Below, piece after piece: positions 15,745 through 25,102 of a DNA stretch of 56,927 nucleotides. Below the pieces are notes generated by a model. That model had not been told where the DNA came from and made no database searches. It was given only the letters and a program-made list of their open reading frames with translations. This DNA is from Actinomycetes bacterium. GTDB lineage: Bacteria > Actinomycetota > Acidimicrobiia > Acidimicrobiales > SZUA-35. The translations under genes were made by a program, and so were the position numbers. The stretch spans positions 1-56,927 of the forward strand of contig JAJRQY010000085.1 of NCBI GenBank assembly GCA_024280015.1, written 5' to 3'. Numbering within the stretch: the first letter of the stretch is position 1; each line of letters opens with the position of its first letter.

Positions 15745-16760
15745 CGGCGACACCCTCGCCAACTGCCGAGTCACTTTCTGACGGGCCAGCAGACCTGCAT
15801 TGCTCTGTCCAGACTGCTCTGCTGGCTGAGCCTCCGGGTGGGACCGCTGGTCACGCCGATCGGGTTGTGCTTGTTCAACTGGCTTTGCCCTGGCCCGCCA
15901 AGATCGATCGTCATCCAATGCTGGCCGGACTCAAACCAGCAAAGTCCGGGTCAGGCAAGGTGCAAGTGCTTGGCATCATCACCAGTGATGCGGACCAAGC
16001 AAACCAGTGTGGGCACATCATCTGCTACTCCCGACTCGGTGACGAGCAAACGATTGATTCATCCACCTTCGCTGGCTATGAGCGGCGGGAGGTCACGGTC
16101 ACGCCTGACGACTTGCTTGATTCGCTACAGGCCATCGTCCACGGCGACCTGACAGCCATGGACCTTGCCGATGACGATGTGGTTGACGTACTGATTTGCA
16201 CCCATGGCAGTCGCGACCGGTGCTGCGGGCAATCGGGAACACTCCTGTTCCTAGAGCTAGAAGATGCCCTGGCCGCTGACGAAGCCTCATCGCCGATAAG
16301 GACTTGGCGGACCAGCCACATTGGTGGACATCGATTCGCTCCGACGGCGCTGACGTTGCCTGATGGTTTGGCTTGGTCGAACCTGACGGCAGATGGCCTC
16401 GTCGGTATTCTGGATCGGTCGCTGCCGCTGGTTGAGGCCCACGGCCATTTACGAGGTGCTCTCGGATTCCCTGATCGCCCGGTCCAGATCGTTGACGGCC
16501 TCGGGTTCATGAAATTTGGGTGGGCGTGGTTCGATCAGCCGAGAACAGCCTCGCTCGCCAGCCAGCAAACAAACACCGGATCTGAGAGGCCGGTTGTGGT
16601 AACCGTAACCTCACCTCTGGGAGAGATCGAAGCCGAGCTGCACACTGATGGCGAGATCCCTGTTCCACCCTGTGGTCAGGACTTGGACCAGTCGAAGAAG
16701 TCTGTCCTCCAATGGGCAGTCACCGAGTCGCACTATCAACCGGTTTCGCCAGCCCAGTGA
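15741..16760 (+). CDS. Sucrase/ferredoxin-like family protein (thioredoxin-like ferredoxin)
   Basis: A 339-residue member of the sucrase/ferredoxin-like (Apd1/SUF-like) family. It has the thioredoxin-fold ferredoxin core with the cysteine cluster CTHGSRDRCCG at 153-163 and the family signature SHIGGHRFAPTAL at 192-204. In yeast Apd1 the corresponding Cys and His residues hold a 2Fe-2S cluster; this protein may do the same. ATG 15741 overlaps pheA's TGA (ATGA). The link with phenylalanine synthesis is only positional. The EEP-phosphatase gene follows with an overlap. Possible roles are redox sensing or metal stress defence. Confidence 0.8.
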   Translation: MTATPSPTAESLSDGPADLHCSVQTALLAEPPGGTAGHADRVVLVQLALPWPAKIDRHPMLAGLKPAKSGSGKVQVLGIITSDADQANQCGHIICYSRLGDEQTIDSSTFAGYERREVTVTPDDLLDSLQAIVHGDLTAMDLADDDVVDVLICTHGSRDRCCGQSGTLLFLELEDALAADEASSPIRTWRTSHIGGHRFAPTALTLPDGLAWSNLTADGLVGILDRSLPLVEAHGHLRGALGFPDRPVQIVDGLGFMKFGWAWFDQPRTASLASQQTNTGSERPVVVTVTSPLGEIEAELHTDGEIPVPPCGQDLDQSKKSVLQWAVTESHYQPVSPAQ

Positions 16761-17740
16761 AGGGCCCCAGTCGAGCGGTCCTGGTTCGCTCCTCTGCCGT
16801 TCTCGGAATTGGCCTTGTCCTCTTGGGACTTTTCGTCGTTGCGGTTCTGCGCGTCGCCAACCCGACTTCTTCGCTCATCGCCACCGGACTGATCGGAGTG
16901 GTACCGCTCGCCTTTCTCGGGACTCCCTTTCTGCTGGGCTACGGGTTGGCGAAGAAGCTTCGCTGGCTCAGCGTGACCAGTCTTGTGCTCGTAATGCTCT
17001 TTGGCTATTGGGCTTCTGCTGATCTTCGTTTCGGTGCTGGCCAAGGCGACAAGCCGGAGCAGGCGATCCGGCTTACCACTGCCAATTTGGCCATCTCGAA
17101 TCCCGATCCAGCACAGGCAGTCGTCGAACTGATCGCTGCTTCTCCCGACCTGATCTTGCTACAAGAGCTCACACCAGAGGCATGGAGCAGGATCGAGAAT
17201 CTGGCTGAGCTGGCGGAATATCCCTACCGCCAGGTGAATGCTCAAGGCAATCCCGACGGCACCGCCATCGTCTCCCGCCAACCCTTCTTGGACGAGGGGA
17301 CTCTGCATCTGGGAGTCACGCCCGCAACCTGGGTTGAACTCACCATTGGTCAACAAAGGGTCAGGCTCATCAATGTCCACATGGCTGCCCCGCTGAGCCC
17401 AAAGCTGATCGAACGAGGCGGCACCCAATACATGGCATTGGCGACAGTGGTGGAGGGCACGTCACTTCCTCTGGTCATCATTGGTGACTTCAACGCCACC
17501 GTGCAACATCGTCGGCTGCAGGACCTCATGGATCTGGACTTAGCCGACGCTCACCAGCAAGCGGGTCGTTGGTTCGGGGCGACATGGGGACAGCCTCGTC
17601 TCGCCCTGTTTCCGGCAATGCTGCGAATTGACCATGTCTTGATGACCGAAAAGATTGAGGCCGTTCACTCCTGGACCGAGCCTTTGAGCGGAAGCGACCA
17701 TCGAATGTTGGTCGTCGACCTCACTGTCCCCAGCGGCTAG
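16712..17740 (+). CDS. Membrane-anchored endonuclease/exonuclease/phosphatase (EEP) family protein
   Basis: 342 residues: three N-terminal membrane segments at about 25-110 (SSAVLGIGLVLLGLFVVAVL; LIATGLIGVVPLAFLGTPFL; LSVTSLVLVMLFGYW) and an EEP domain at 115-340 with LILLQELT (catalytic Glu), VIIGDFNAT (Asp/Asn), RIDHVLM and the terminal GSDHRMLVVDL (Asp-His). Such proteins are phosphodiesterases acting on lipids or nucleic acids on the outer face of the membrane. ATG 16712 overlaps the previous gene by 49 bases; a GTG at 16757 overlapping the stop as GTGA is an equally good start and removes 15 non-conserved residues. Third gene of the pheA operon. Confidence 0.8.
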   Translation: MGSHRVALSTGFASPVKGPSRAVLVRSSAVLGIGLVLLGLFVVAVLRVANPTSSLIATGLIGVVPLAFLGTPFLLGYGLAKKLRWLSVTSLVLVMLFGYWASADLRFGAGQGDKPEQAIRLTTANLAISNPDPAQAVVELIAASPDLILLQELTPEAWSRIENLAELAEYPYRQVNAQGNPDGTAIVSRQPFLDEGTLHLGVTPATWVELTIGQQRVRLINVHMAAPLSPKLIERGGTQYMALATVVEGTSLPLVIIGDFNATVQHRRLQDLMDLDLADAHQQAGRWFGATWGQPRLALFPAMLRIDHVLMTEKIEAVHSWTEPLSGSDHRMLVVDLTVPSG

Positions 17741-17790
17741 CCAAGTCAACCCGATCTTTGTCTCTTACCCGGCATCCGCCCTCCTCCAGT

Positions 17791-19755
17791 TCAGTAGCCC
17801 ATTCTTCGGTTGGCCTCTGATGAGTTGGAGATATGGAGAAGGAGCGCTGTCCGAGAGGCTCCGGTAGACAGCTGATTAACCCAATAGTTCAGTTCGCTTT
17901 CGCTGGGCGATCGGTCGAGGGCACCTTGATAGAGGGCGGTGACAATTCCCGCATCAGATCCATCGTGGCGAGCGGTGAACTCCGCTGAAGTCAACATCTG
18001 TTCCGCTACCCAAGAAAGCGGTTGTCCATCCTGCATCTCGGCCACGAAATAGCAGAAGCCTTCGATGTCGGCTGGCCGATCAAGAGCAGTTTCATAAAGA
18101 CGAGAGAGACCGCTCCATGCTGAGTTATTCGGTGCCAGCGAAGCGGTGGTGTTCACGAGTTCGGCAGAATCACTGAAGGCCAGCAAGACTTGGGCTCGGG
18201 TCAAGTCGCCCGATGTGAGTCGGCCGGTCCAATAGGCCAGGCCCCCAGAATCGGAGGGACGTCCAAGAACGTTTCCGTAGAGGATCTCGACAAAGCTCGC
18301 CTCGTCGGTGCTGTCATAGGTCGATCGGAACTCAGCCGATTGCACAAAGAGATCGGCCACAGAAACGATAGGCAAACCAGCAGCACGCTGATCCAGCCAG
18401 TAGCCAAGACCCGGTGTGTCGGGCGTCCGATTGAAGGCAGCACGATAGAGACGTTCCAGCTGGTCGACCTCGGCCCCCGCCTCGGGAACGGCGATCGGGT
18501 GAGGCAAAAGGCGGGCTTGGCTAACCTCATCGGCCGAGGACCACCAAGCACCAGAAAACACCCGGGCCCCGCCGGTCAAATCAACAAGCAATTCTGTTGG
18601 AGGAGGGTTTGATGGAACCTTGTTCAGGTCGATGACAGAAGTTGTGAACTCGCCTCGTTCCAGCGATTCGAAGTTGGGAAAGCGGTAGATGATTCCCGTC
18701 GGTCCCGCGTCCAACACGCGATCGAGAACCAGGACGAGGATCTCACCTGACGGCAGGGTCCGCACAACATCAACTGGTTGATAGGACTGGGCGGCCCGAA
18801 GATTGACTGGCGAAGAACCTACGACGTTGCCATCAAAGTCGACCAGCGACAGGGTCCTTCCTGTGCCGTCGTTGGCAGATCCGCGTAACCAGATTTCCGT
18901 TTCACCGCGACCAACTGGGTAGAGGGAGGTCTGGACCAGAGTCACACCATTCCCGAGATCCAAACTCGAAGTGACATCTTGCAGCTGGCCGTCGACAATC
19001 TCCTCGGGACTGTTTCCAACGATGAGTATCCGACCACTTGGATCCAAATATGACCCAAAAATGCTAGCAATTGGAAATCCGGCGGTTGACACCTCCCGTA
19101 CCTGGCCCTGATGGTCAATCTCAAGGTGGGATAGCATCGAAGTCGCACGTTCGTAGGAGAAGAGGTCAGTCTTACTCGCTCCGACAACTCCGGTGAGTTC
19201 GCCATTGATTGCCTTACCTCGCGGCCCCAGGCTGGCTACCCCATTCGTCCCAAAGTCAGCATCCAATTGACCCGAGTACGTGAGACGAGCAATCGCAGCC
19301 TCACTACCACCGGAGAACTGCGACATCAGAGCAAAAATGCCTCCTTCCACCAGGGACATCGACACCACAGGCCCCGCGAGCGGCAAGTAGGCGAAGCCAT
19401 TGTCGCCGTAGCTTCGGTCAATTTTGCCGTCGACTCCGAAGCGAATAATGCTGAGTCGACTGCTACCAAGGGGGAGGTCATCTCCGAAGATCAGTTGGTG
19501 GACTGAGGCATAGGTCAGGCCATCCGGCCCGAACACCGGATTGCTTACCGTGACCGGGAACATGTCGCCAAGGTCAACCAGGTTGGCTACCGAGCCGCCA
19601 AATCGGGGATCAAAGTCGCAGCGACCACGCTCGGCCTGGGGTTCAGCTCTTGCCGCTACCGGCGGTACCTGGAACGCTGCGACGAGGCTCAAGACGCCCA
19701 GGCAAAGCAAGAGGATTCGGGGCCGAAGAGCACGAACAACAAGTAAGGGCCGCAT
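17791..19755 (-). CDS. Secreted protein with C-terminal DUF4214 repeats
   Basis: About 654 residues with a signal peptide (RPRILLLCLGVLSLVAAFQV...ARA). Residues 45-430 form a repetitive beta-rich region of propeller type (IIRFGVDGKIDRSYGDNG, LTYSGQLDADFGTNG), similar to delta-60-type repeats with the phrase D.DFG..G. Residues 435-650 hold DUF4214 units with the pattern LYRAAFNRTPDTPGLGYWLD, ILYGNVLGRPSDSGGLAYW, LYETALDRPADIEGFCYF, LYQGALDRSPSESELNYW. DUF4214 occurs in surface-layer and secreted proteins of aquatic bacteria. I use ATG 19755 because the signal peptide begins there. Likely extracellular or surface-attached. Monocistronic, facing the convergent EEP gene. Confidence 0.8.
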   Translation of the reverse strand: MRPLLVVRALRPRILLLCLGVLSLVAAFQVPPVAARAEPQAERGRCDFDPRFGGSVANLVDLGDMFPVTVSNPVFGPDGLTYASVHQLIFGDDLPLGSSRLSIIRFGVDGKIDRSYGDNGFAYLPLAGPVVSMSLVEGGIFALMSQFSGGSEAAIARLTYSGQLDADFGTNGVASLGPRGKAINGELTGVVGASKTDLFSYERATSMLSHLEIDHQGQVREVSTAGFPIASIFGSYLDPSGRILIVGNSPEEIVDGQLQDVTSSLDLGNGVTLVQTSLYPVGRGETEIWLRGSANDGTGRTLSLVDFDGNVVGSSPVNLRAAQSYQPVDVVRTLPSGEILVLVLDRVLDAGPTGIIYRFPNFESLERGEFTTSVIDLNKVPSNPPPTELLVDLTGGARVFSGAWWSSADEVSQARLLPHPIAVPEAGAEVDQLERLYRAAFNRTPDTPGLGYWLDQRAAGLPIVSVADLFVQSAEFRSTYDSTDEASFVEILYGNVLGRPSDSGGLAYWTGRLTSGDLTRAQVLLAFSDSAELVNTTASLAPNNSAWSGLSRLYETALDRPADIEGFCYFVAEMQDGQPLSWVAEQMLTSAEFTARHDGSDAGIVTALYQGALDRSPSESELNYWVNQLSTGASRTALLLHISNSSEANRRMGY

Positions 19756-19796
19756 GTTCGAAGTGTGGCACAACCGGCAGACCCACTTGTGCTCTT

Positions 19797-21953
19797 CTAG
19801 GTCTGGCCATCACCTGGTTCGGAGATCACGTGGATGAGGGGCAAGGTCAATTGCTGTTTTGCCCGAACCGCCAGATCTGAGCGCAGCCAACGAGACTGTC
19901 CCACCGGCAAGGTCGACAAGATCACCCCTTCGGTCTCATCAGCCTTGATAGCTGACTCGATGGCCACCAGCGCATCACCATCGGTGACATCGCCAGATGC
20001 CCGTGCCCCCATGGCATCAATCAGCTCCAGCTGTAACTCGAGTCGGCCACGCACATCGGTCAGGCTGTCGTTCTGATGCATGGGGACAATGACATGGAAC
20101 CGGGCGGAGCCAGGTTCGGCGATTCGTTCAGCAATGGCTGCACCCAGCTCCGCACTACCCAACGTCTTGTTGCCGACTACCAGATAGCGCCGGCCTCCCG
20201 CTCCCGGTCGCTGCAGAACTGGAGCCAACCAGCCAGTCTCTAGGCGTTCCAACGCAAACTCTTGACCCCGGGCCCGGAGGATGTCGGTGCGGGTACAGAT
20301 CCCCATGAGGATGTTCTCTTCATTGATTACTGGCAAGTGGCTAACATCTTCGTCGACCATCAGCTTGAGGGCGTCAACGAGTCTCGCATCCGGTGTTGTT
20401 GTCACCACATCCGAAGTCATGACCGAAGTGAGGTCGGCCTCATCATCCACGTGAACAGCCAACAGGTTGCGCTTGGACACCATCCCAATGCAATGGCCCT
20501 CCTCATCCACCAACGGATAGGCGCCTCGCCCGCCCCGAGCAATCCGTTCGGCCACTTCTGTGACCTTTGTTTCCGGAGAGAAGGTATCGACAACCCGGTT
20601 CATGACGTCAGATACGGGGGTTGTCCGCAGTGCGTCGACGGTCAATTCGCCACCGACTCGAATACCTCGCCGGGCCAGCTTCTCGGTGTACAGGCTGTAC
20701 TCGGACAAGGCGGTTGCCACCAGAGCCGCCAGCACCGTTGCCATCATGAGAGGCAACAACACATTGAAGTCGCGGGTGAGTTCGAAAACAAAGACAATGG
20801 CGGTAAATGGAGCCCGCGTCGCCGCACCAAAAACAGCGGCCATAGCCACCACGGCGTAGACACCGGAGTTGACTTCAAAGCCGGGCAGGATCTCGTTGGC
20901 TATTGCGGCAAACAGGCCGCCAAAGGTTGCCCCCATCAACAAGATTGGGGCCAAGGTTCCGCCTGAGGTACCCGAACCAAGGGCCACCCACCATGCCACC
21001 ATCTTGGCTACCAGTAAGACGGCAAGGGTGGCCAGGGCTAGCTCACCGGCAAGAACTGCTTCCACCACATGAGTACCGACTCCCAGACTTCGAGGAACGA
21101 GCAACCCAATGGCCGCAAACCCAAGAGCACCAACTGCTGGTTGCCAGAATTCGGGCAGGCTCCATTCTCGAAAGAAACGTTCTGATGCGAACAACCCCTC
21201 TTGGATCAGGATGGCAACCAATCCACAAGCCAACCCAAGGACGGCATAGAGTGGGATGTTGCTGAGGCCGGCGTAGTCATGTACCGGCACCCGGAACAAT
21301 GGACCGTTCTCGAAAATGGAGGAGTGCACGCCACCGGCAATGCTGGCCGAAACCACCAGGGGTATGAGGGAGCGCATCGAGAATTCGAAGAGGAGCAGTT
21401 CAATTGCCAGCAAGACGGCGGCAAGCGGAGCACCAAAGATGGCCGCCATACCCGCAGCAGCTCCTGAAGCCAGCAAGATCTTTCGCTCCGAGGGCGAAAC
21501 CGGGACTACCTGACCAACCATGGAACCAATGGCACCGCCAGTAACAATGATCGGGCCTTCGGCGCCAAAGGGTGCTCCGGTACCAATGGCGATGGCAGCC
21601 GAGACTGGCTTGGCCACCGCTGCCCGGGGCTGGACCCGGCTTTGGCGACGAAGCACGGCCTCCATAGCCTCGGGAATGCCATGTCCCTTGATGATGGGCG
21701 CCCACCGGGCAATACCAGCGATGACGATGGCGCCGAGCACCGCAATGATCGGGAGACGGGGTGATGCTTCAATGTGAGACAGGTCAGGGATTTCGCCCCA
21801 GCCGACTTTCCCGAAGAAAGCCAGGTTGGTGAAAAGGCTGATGAGGCGGACTAGCAGATAGGCAGCACCACCAGACAAGACACCAATACCCGCACTCAAC
21901 ACGACGAGCAAGAGCAGTCGTTTGGAATCAGTAACTGATGGGCGAGAGGCCAC
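19797..21953 (-). CDS. ClC-type chloride channel/antiporter with CBS pair
   Basis: 718 residues. The ClC membrane domain (about 10-430) shows GHGIPEAMEAV (selectivity motif GxGIPE at 90-95), GAPFGAEGPIIVTGG with gating Glu132, and GSGTSGGTLAPILLMGA. A CBS pair follows (VSDVMNRVVDTFSPETKVTEV; LTSVMTSDVVTTTPDARLVDA) at about 445-560. The last 150 residues are a soluble alpha/beta region (YLVVGNKTLGSAELGAAIAE) I do not recognise as standard; it ends LPLIHVISEPGDGQT and could be nucleotide-binding or USP-like. It would exchange Cl- for H+ or conduct chloride. The start is GTG 21953 with GAGG ten bases upstream. The gene is divergent from the AEC carrier. Confidence 0.88.
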   Translation of the reverse strand: MASRPSVTDSKRLLLLVVLSAGIGVLSGGAAYLLVRLISLFTNLAFFGKVGWGEIPDLSHIEASPRLPIIAVLGAIVIAGIARWAPIIKGHGIPEAMEAVLRRQSRVQPRAAVAKPVSAAIAIGTGAPFGAEGPIIVTGGAIGSMVGQVVPVSPSERKILLASGAAAGMAAIFGAPLAAVLLAIELLLFEFSMRSLIPLVVSASIAGGVHSSIFENGPLFRVPVHDYAGLSNIPLYAVLGLACGLVAILIQEGLFASERFFREWSLPEFWQPAVGALGFAAIGLLVPRSLGVGTHVVEAVLAGELALATLAVLLVAKMVAWWVALGSGTSGGTLAPILLMGATFGGLFAAIANEILPGFEVNSGVYAVVAMAAVFGAATRAPFTAIVFVFELTRDFNVLLPLMMATVLAALVATALSEYSLYTEKLARRGIRVGGELTVDALRTTPVSDVMNRVVDTFSPETKVTEVAERIARGGRGAYPLVDEEGHCIGMVSKRNLLAVHVDDEADLTSVMTSDVVTTTPDARLVDALKLMVDEDVSHLPVINEENILMGICTRTDILRARGQEFALERLETGWLAPVLQRPGAGGRRYLVVGNKTLGSAELGAAIAERIAEPGSARFHVIVPMHQNDSLTDVRGRLELQLELIDAMGARASGDVTDGDALVAIESAIKADETEGVILSTLPVGQSRWLRSDLAVRAKQQLTLPLIHVISEPGDGQT

Positions 21954-22043
21954 TAGCTATGGTCCTCAAGGCAATAGAAAGGTGGGCACGACGGCAGGTT
22001 CATCGGCGTCAAGGATGCCACGGGCCGCTAGATTCTGCTCGCT

Positions 22044-22952
22044 GTGTCGGTGATCCTTCTTCTACTCAATGTGCTTGGGCCAGTGGTTGTCATCATTGCG
22101 GTTGGTGCCCTGGCCGGGCGCCATCTCGAAGTCGAGATCCAGTCCTTGTCTCGCCTGGCCTATTGGATCCTCGGCCCGGCATTCGTTTTCGACCTGTTTG
22201 CTAGTACAGATTTGGCTGGCAGCATCGCCTTTCGTCTGGTTGCCGCTGGGGTTGCCGGCACACTGGCGGCGGGGGTTTTCACCCTTGGTACCAATCGATT
22301 CTCGAGCTCAACGCCGTCGGAGAAGGCCGCTGACCTGATGACTTCAGTTTACGGCAATGTTGGCAACACGGGTTTGGCTGTGTCGGTGTTTGCCCTCGGT
22401 GAGGACATCCTTCCCGCCGCTGGAGTCTTGATGGTCACCATCAATGTGATTGGTATGTCCACTGGTGTCGGCCTGGCAGCGTCGCAAACTGTTGGTGTGC
22501 CGGCTGCGTTGAAGCGTGCTCTGTTGGCGCCAATGACGGTGGCTGCGGCCCTCGCTGTGCCGGTCAATCTTGTATCGCTGAATATTCCTACCCTGGCTGA
22601 CCGCAGTATTGGTCTGCTCGCCGGAGCACTCATCCCGGTCATGTTGTTCACCCTGGGGATGCAGCTTGCTGAAGCTGGTGGATGGTCACCAACACCTGGG
22701 CTTAGCACCAACGCTGTGGCCAAGCTCATCATTGCCCCTATCGGTGCCGTTCTCGTTGGCTCAGCCTTTGGATTGCACGGCGACAATCTCGGGGTTATTG
22801 CCATTCAATCAGCTATGCCACCAGCGGTGTTCTGCCTGATTGTTGCCCGCGAGCATGGCCTAGAACCAGCGCGAGTCACCGCCAATGTGGTGGCCTTGAC
22901 CTTGCTTTCGTTGCTGACCTTGCCGATTGTCCTGATTCTTTTCGTCCCCTAG
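22044..22952 (+). CDS. AEC family (auxin efflux carrier-type) transporter
   Basis: 302 residues with about 10 membrane segments arranged as two halves, the pattern of the AEC family: LNVLGPVVVIIAVGALAGR at the N-terminus, SVYGNVGNTGLAVSVFALG in the first half with the conserved N-x-G-x-x-G, and IAIQSAMPPAVFCLIVAREH in the second half. Bacterial members export organic acids or small metabolites. The start is GTG 22044; TAGATT ends nine bases upstream, close to leaderless geometry. It is divergent from the ClC gene by 90 bases and convergent with the PPOX gene. Substrate unknown. Confidence 0.83.
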   Translation: MSVILLLLNVLGPVVVIIAVGALAGRHLEVEIQSLSRLAYWILGPAFVFDLFASTDLAGSIAFRLVAAGVAGTLAAGVFTLGTNRFSSSTPSEKAADLMTSVYGNVGNTGLAVSVFALGEDILPAAGVLMVTINVIGMSTGVGLAASQTVGVPAALKRALLAPMTVAAALAVPVNLVSLNIPTLADRSIGLLAGALIPVMLFTLGMQLAEAGGWSPTPGLSTNAVAKLIIAPIGAVLVGSAFGLHGDNLGVIAIQSAMPPAVFCLIVAREHGLEPARVTANVVALTLLSLLTLPIVLILFVP

Positions 22953-22993
22953 ATTCGTGACCGGGATAGATCGACTGGTTACTGGATGACGCT

Positions 22994-23377
22994 CTAGTGG
23001 ATGACTTCACGGTCGGGCAGGATTCGCAGGATCACTCGCTCAGACTGCACCTTGGCGGCATAGTCGGCGCCCGTGTACTTCTGGGAGAGCAGGTCAATGC
23101 TGGTGCGGGCCTCGTCGCCACCGACAGTTTCAACCACGTGTCCTCGTACCTCGACATAGGAATAGGGGCTTGCGGCGTCGATCACCGTGACCGTCACCCG
23201 ATTGTCGGCTTCGATATTGCGAAACTTGGCGCGATGGATTTCGGTGTTGATCAGAACATGCTCGTCATCGCACCCAACCCACATCACCTGCGTCTGTGGC
23301 GTACCATCAGCAAACAACGTGGTTAGTACCGCAAAGTTCGGGCCCTCACAGAGGCTGCGTGTTTTCTCATGAAGCAT
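22994..23377 (-). CDS. PPOX-class, F420-dependent flavin/deazaflavin-type oxidoreductase
   Basis: 127 residues of the split-barrel flavin-binding fold, in the F420-type PPOX group common in actinobacteria (Rv1155-like). Landmarks are NFAVLTTLFADGTPQTQVMW, VLINTEIHRAKFRNI and the dimer segment VEVRGHVVE. Such proteins bind F420 or FMN and reduce or bind unsaturated substrates. A clear Shine-Dalgarno (AGGAG, five bases before ATG 23377) marks the start, unlike many genes here. Single gene, convergent with the AEC carrier. The exact cofactor is inferred. Confidence 0.82.
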   Translation of the reverse strand: MLHEKTRSLCEGPNFAVLTTLFADGTPQTQVMWVGCDDEHVLINTEIHRAKFRNIEADNRVTVTVIDAASPYSYVEVRGHVVETVGGDEARTSIDLLSQKYTGADYAAKVQSERVILRILPDREVIH

Positions 23378-23500
23378 GGCTTCTCCTTTAGGGAATCACT
23401 CGAACCTACACCAGAGAGAACACAGTTTGTGCCCATTAGACACCTCACCTCACTGGCCTTGGGCCGAACAAGCCGACTCCTGGGGAATCGGTAGCTGATC

Positions 23501-24700
23501 ATGGGACAAGCCCACTTCTCCGTGCTCGGTTTCCCGGTGCGTATCGACACCAGCGCCTTGTTTATTGGTCTGTTCATTGGAATGCGGTTGGGCCGAAACG
23601 CACCAATGATCCTTGGAGGGTTCTTCTTCTCCATCTTGTTGCACGAGCTTGGTCATGCCCTGGCCTTCCGAAAGTTTGGAGCCTCTTCCTTCATCACCCT
23701 GCACGGCATGGGAGGAACGACCGCTTCCTTCAACGCTCAAGGGCTAACTGATCGTCAACACATCTTCGTCTCCCTCGCCGGACCCTTGTCTCAGCTCATC
23801 CTGCTTGGGCTGCCAGCGTTGGTCGCCAACTACTACTACGGTCCCTACGGCCAGCTTGGGTACTTCCTCAGTACCATGATTTTCATCAACGTTGGGTGGG
23901 CATTGGTGAATCTCCTGCCCATCTATCCACTGGATGGCGGCCAGGTTCTGCACCGACTTCTTCGAGTTCGGAACGTGTCTGACCCGTGGCGAATCAGTCA
24001 GATCGTCACCGTCGCCGTCGGCATCCCCCTCGCCCTTGTCGCCTACCAGTTCGGCTACAGGATCGGGGCCTTCCTCGTTGGCTACATGGTGTTGCGTGGG
24101 GTAATGAGTGGGCAGCCGGGCCGGTCAAGCAACAACATCACCGATGCTGCTTCACGAGCCCGAGCCGATCACAAGACCAACACGGTCAAGGCGGCCAACA
24201 AAGACGACGTGCTTCGAGAGGCCTATGACTGCCTGATCAACGGCAATTCCAATCGGCTTGCCTCCCTCAGCGAGCAACTCAACAAGGGCAAACACTTCAG
24301 CGAACTTCAGACCCTTCAGGCCTGGCAGAGCGCCCTGTATGGCCCCTTACCCGATCAGGCACAGGGAGCAGTGGCCCAATCAGACACCGCTCCCCAATCA
24401 GACTCAGTCATCTTGCATGCCACCCGGCTGGCATTGTCTGATACGGCACCGGGCCATGGTGGTGGAGTGGCCGATTCTGGGATCGGAATCGTGCTTCAAC
24501 AATCCCTGGATTCACCCGAGCTGTTGGCTGCGGTTGTCACCCTGGCCAAACACGGCCTACTCGAAGCCGCCTTAGCATCTACAGCCGATGATGGTGTTAC
24601 TGCGATCCGCGAGGCTCTGGTCAAGGGTGGTCTACCTCAAGAGCAGATGGCAGTTAGCCGGATTCTTCGGCTCCGCCGCGAGGCTGCGTCGGGGGGCTAG
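23501..24700 (+). CDS. Site-2 protease (M50) family membrane metalloprotease
   Basis: 399 residues. The membrane core (about 1-205) carries the zinc motif LLHELGHALAFRKFG (HELGH, 48-52) and the second metal motif NLLPIYPLDGGQVLHRLL, both inside hydrophobic segments, typical of intramembrane site-2 proteases that cut anti-sigma factors or other membrane regulators. The C-terminal 195 residues are soluble, Ala/Ser/Gln-rich and helical (LREAYDCLINGNSNRLASL; SPELLAAVVTLAKHGLLEAA), resembling a repeat or substrate-docking extension rather than the usual PDZ or CBS domain. No sigma/anti-sigma pair is nearby, so the substrate is elsewhere. Confidence 0.87.
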   Translation: MGQAHFSVLGFPVRIDTSALFIGLFIGMRLGRNAPMILGGFFFSILLHELGHALAFRKFGASSFITLHGMGGTTASFNAQGLTDRQHIFVSLAGPLSQLILLGLPALVANYYYGPYGQLGYFLSTMIFINVGWALVNLLPIYPLDGGQVLHRLLRVRNVSDPWRISQIVTVAVGIPLALVAYQFGYRIGAFLVGYMVLRGVMSGQPGRSSNNITDAASRARADHKTNTVKAANKDDVLREAYDCLINGNSNRLASLSEQLNKGKHFSELQTLQAWQSALYGPLPDQAQGAVAQSDTAPQSDSVILHATRLALSDTAPGHGGGVADSGIGIVLQQSLDSPELLAAVVTLAKHGLLEAALASTADDGVTAIREALVKGGLPQEQMAVSRILRLRREAASGG

Positions 24701-24706
24701 GTCAAT

Positions 24707-25099
24707 TCAGGCCGGGGCGACAACAGATATCCCGAGTGCGATCGCCGCGTCGGCAAGCCGCGTGTCATAGGTAACGAGTCCAACAAGATCATCACCCAGA
24801 TCAAGGGCCGCCGCGAGATGAACCGCATCAAGTGTTCGTAGGACAACCGGGTCCAGTCGACCAGCCTCCTCAAAGATTGCAGTCGACACTCTGGTGAGAA
24901 TGACCGAGTCCAAAACCTCTCGTGCCTTCACAACCTTGTCGGGATCAGCTCGAGGCACAGCACGGAGAAGCTCCGAGCGAGTCAAATCACAGGTGACGGC
25001 GATCAGATCTTCCTGCGCCATCCAATCTCGCAGAGGACCGGACTCGGCTTCCCGGACGACCAGCTTCACCAAGGCTGAGGTGTCGAAGTAATAAGCCAA
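24707..25099 (-). CDS. vapC: VapC-type PIN-domain toxin
   Basis: 130 residues of the PIN ribonuclease fold with its acidic residues: YYFDTSALVKLV (Asp), CDLTRSELLRAV (Glu), RTLDAVHLAAALDLG (Asp) and LVTYDTRLADAA (Asp). It would cleave tRNA, rRNA or mRNA when not held by the antitoxin. The start is TTG 25099, with GAGAGG upstream; the antitoxin stop is three bases before it. The toxin appears intact. The 3' end is 7 bases from the convergent protease gene. Confidence 0.9.
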   Translation of the reverse strand: MAYYFDTSALVKLVVREAESGPLRDWMAQEDLIAVTCDLTRSELLRAVPRADPDKVVKAREVLDSVILTRVSTAIFEEAGRLDPVVLRTLDAVHLAAALDLGDDLVGLVTYDTRLADAAIALGISVVAPA

Positions 25100-25102
25100 C
25101 TC

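Noticed and set aside
20262-20966. 234-codon plus-strand frame inside the ClC gene
   Set aside because: Antisense to a clear ClC channel; composition is a mirror of the channel's codons.
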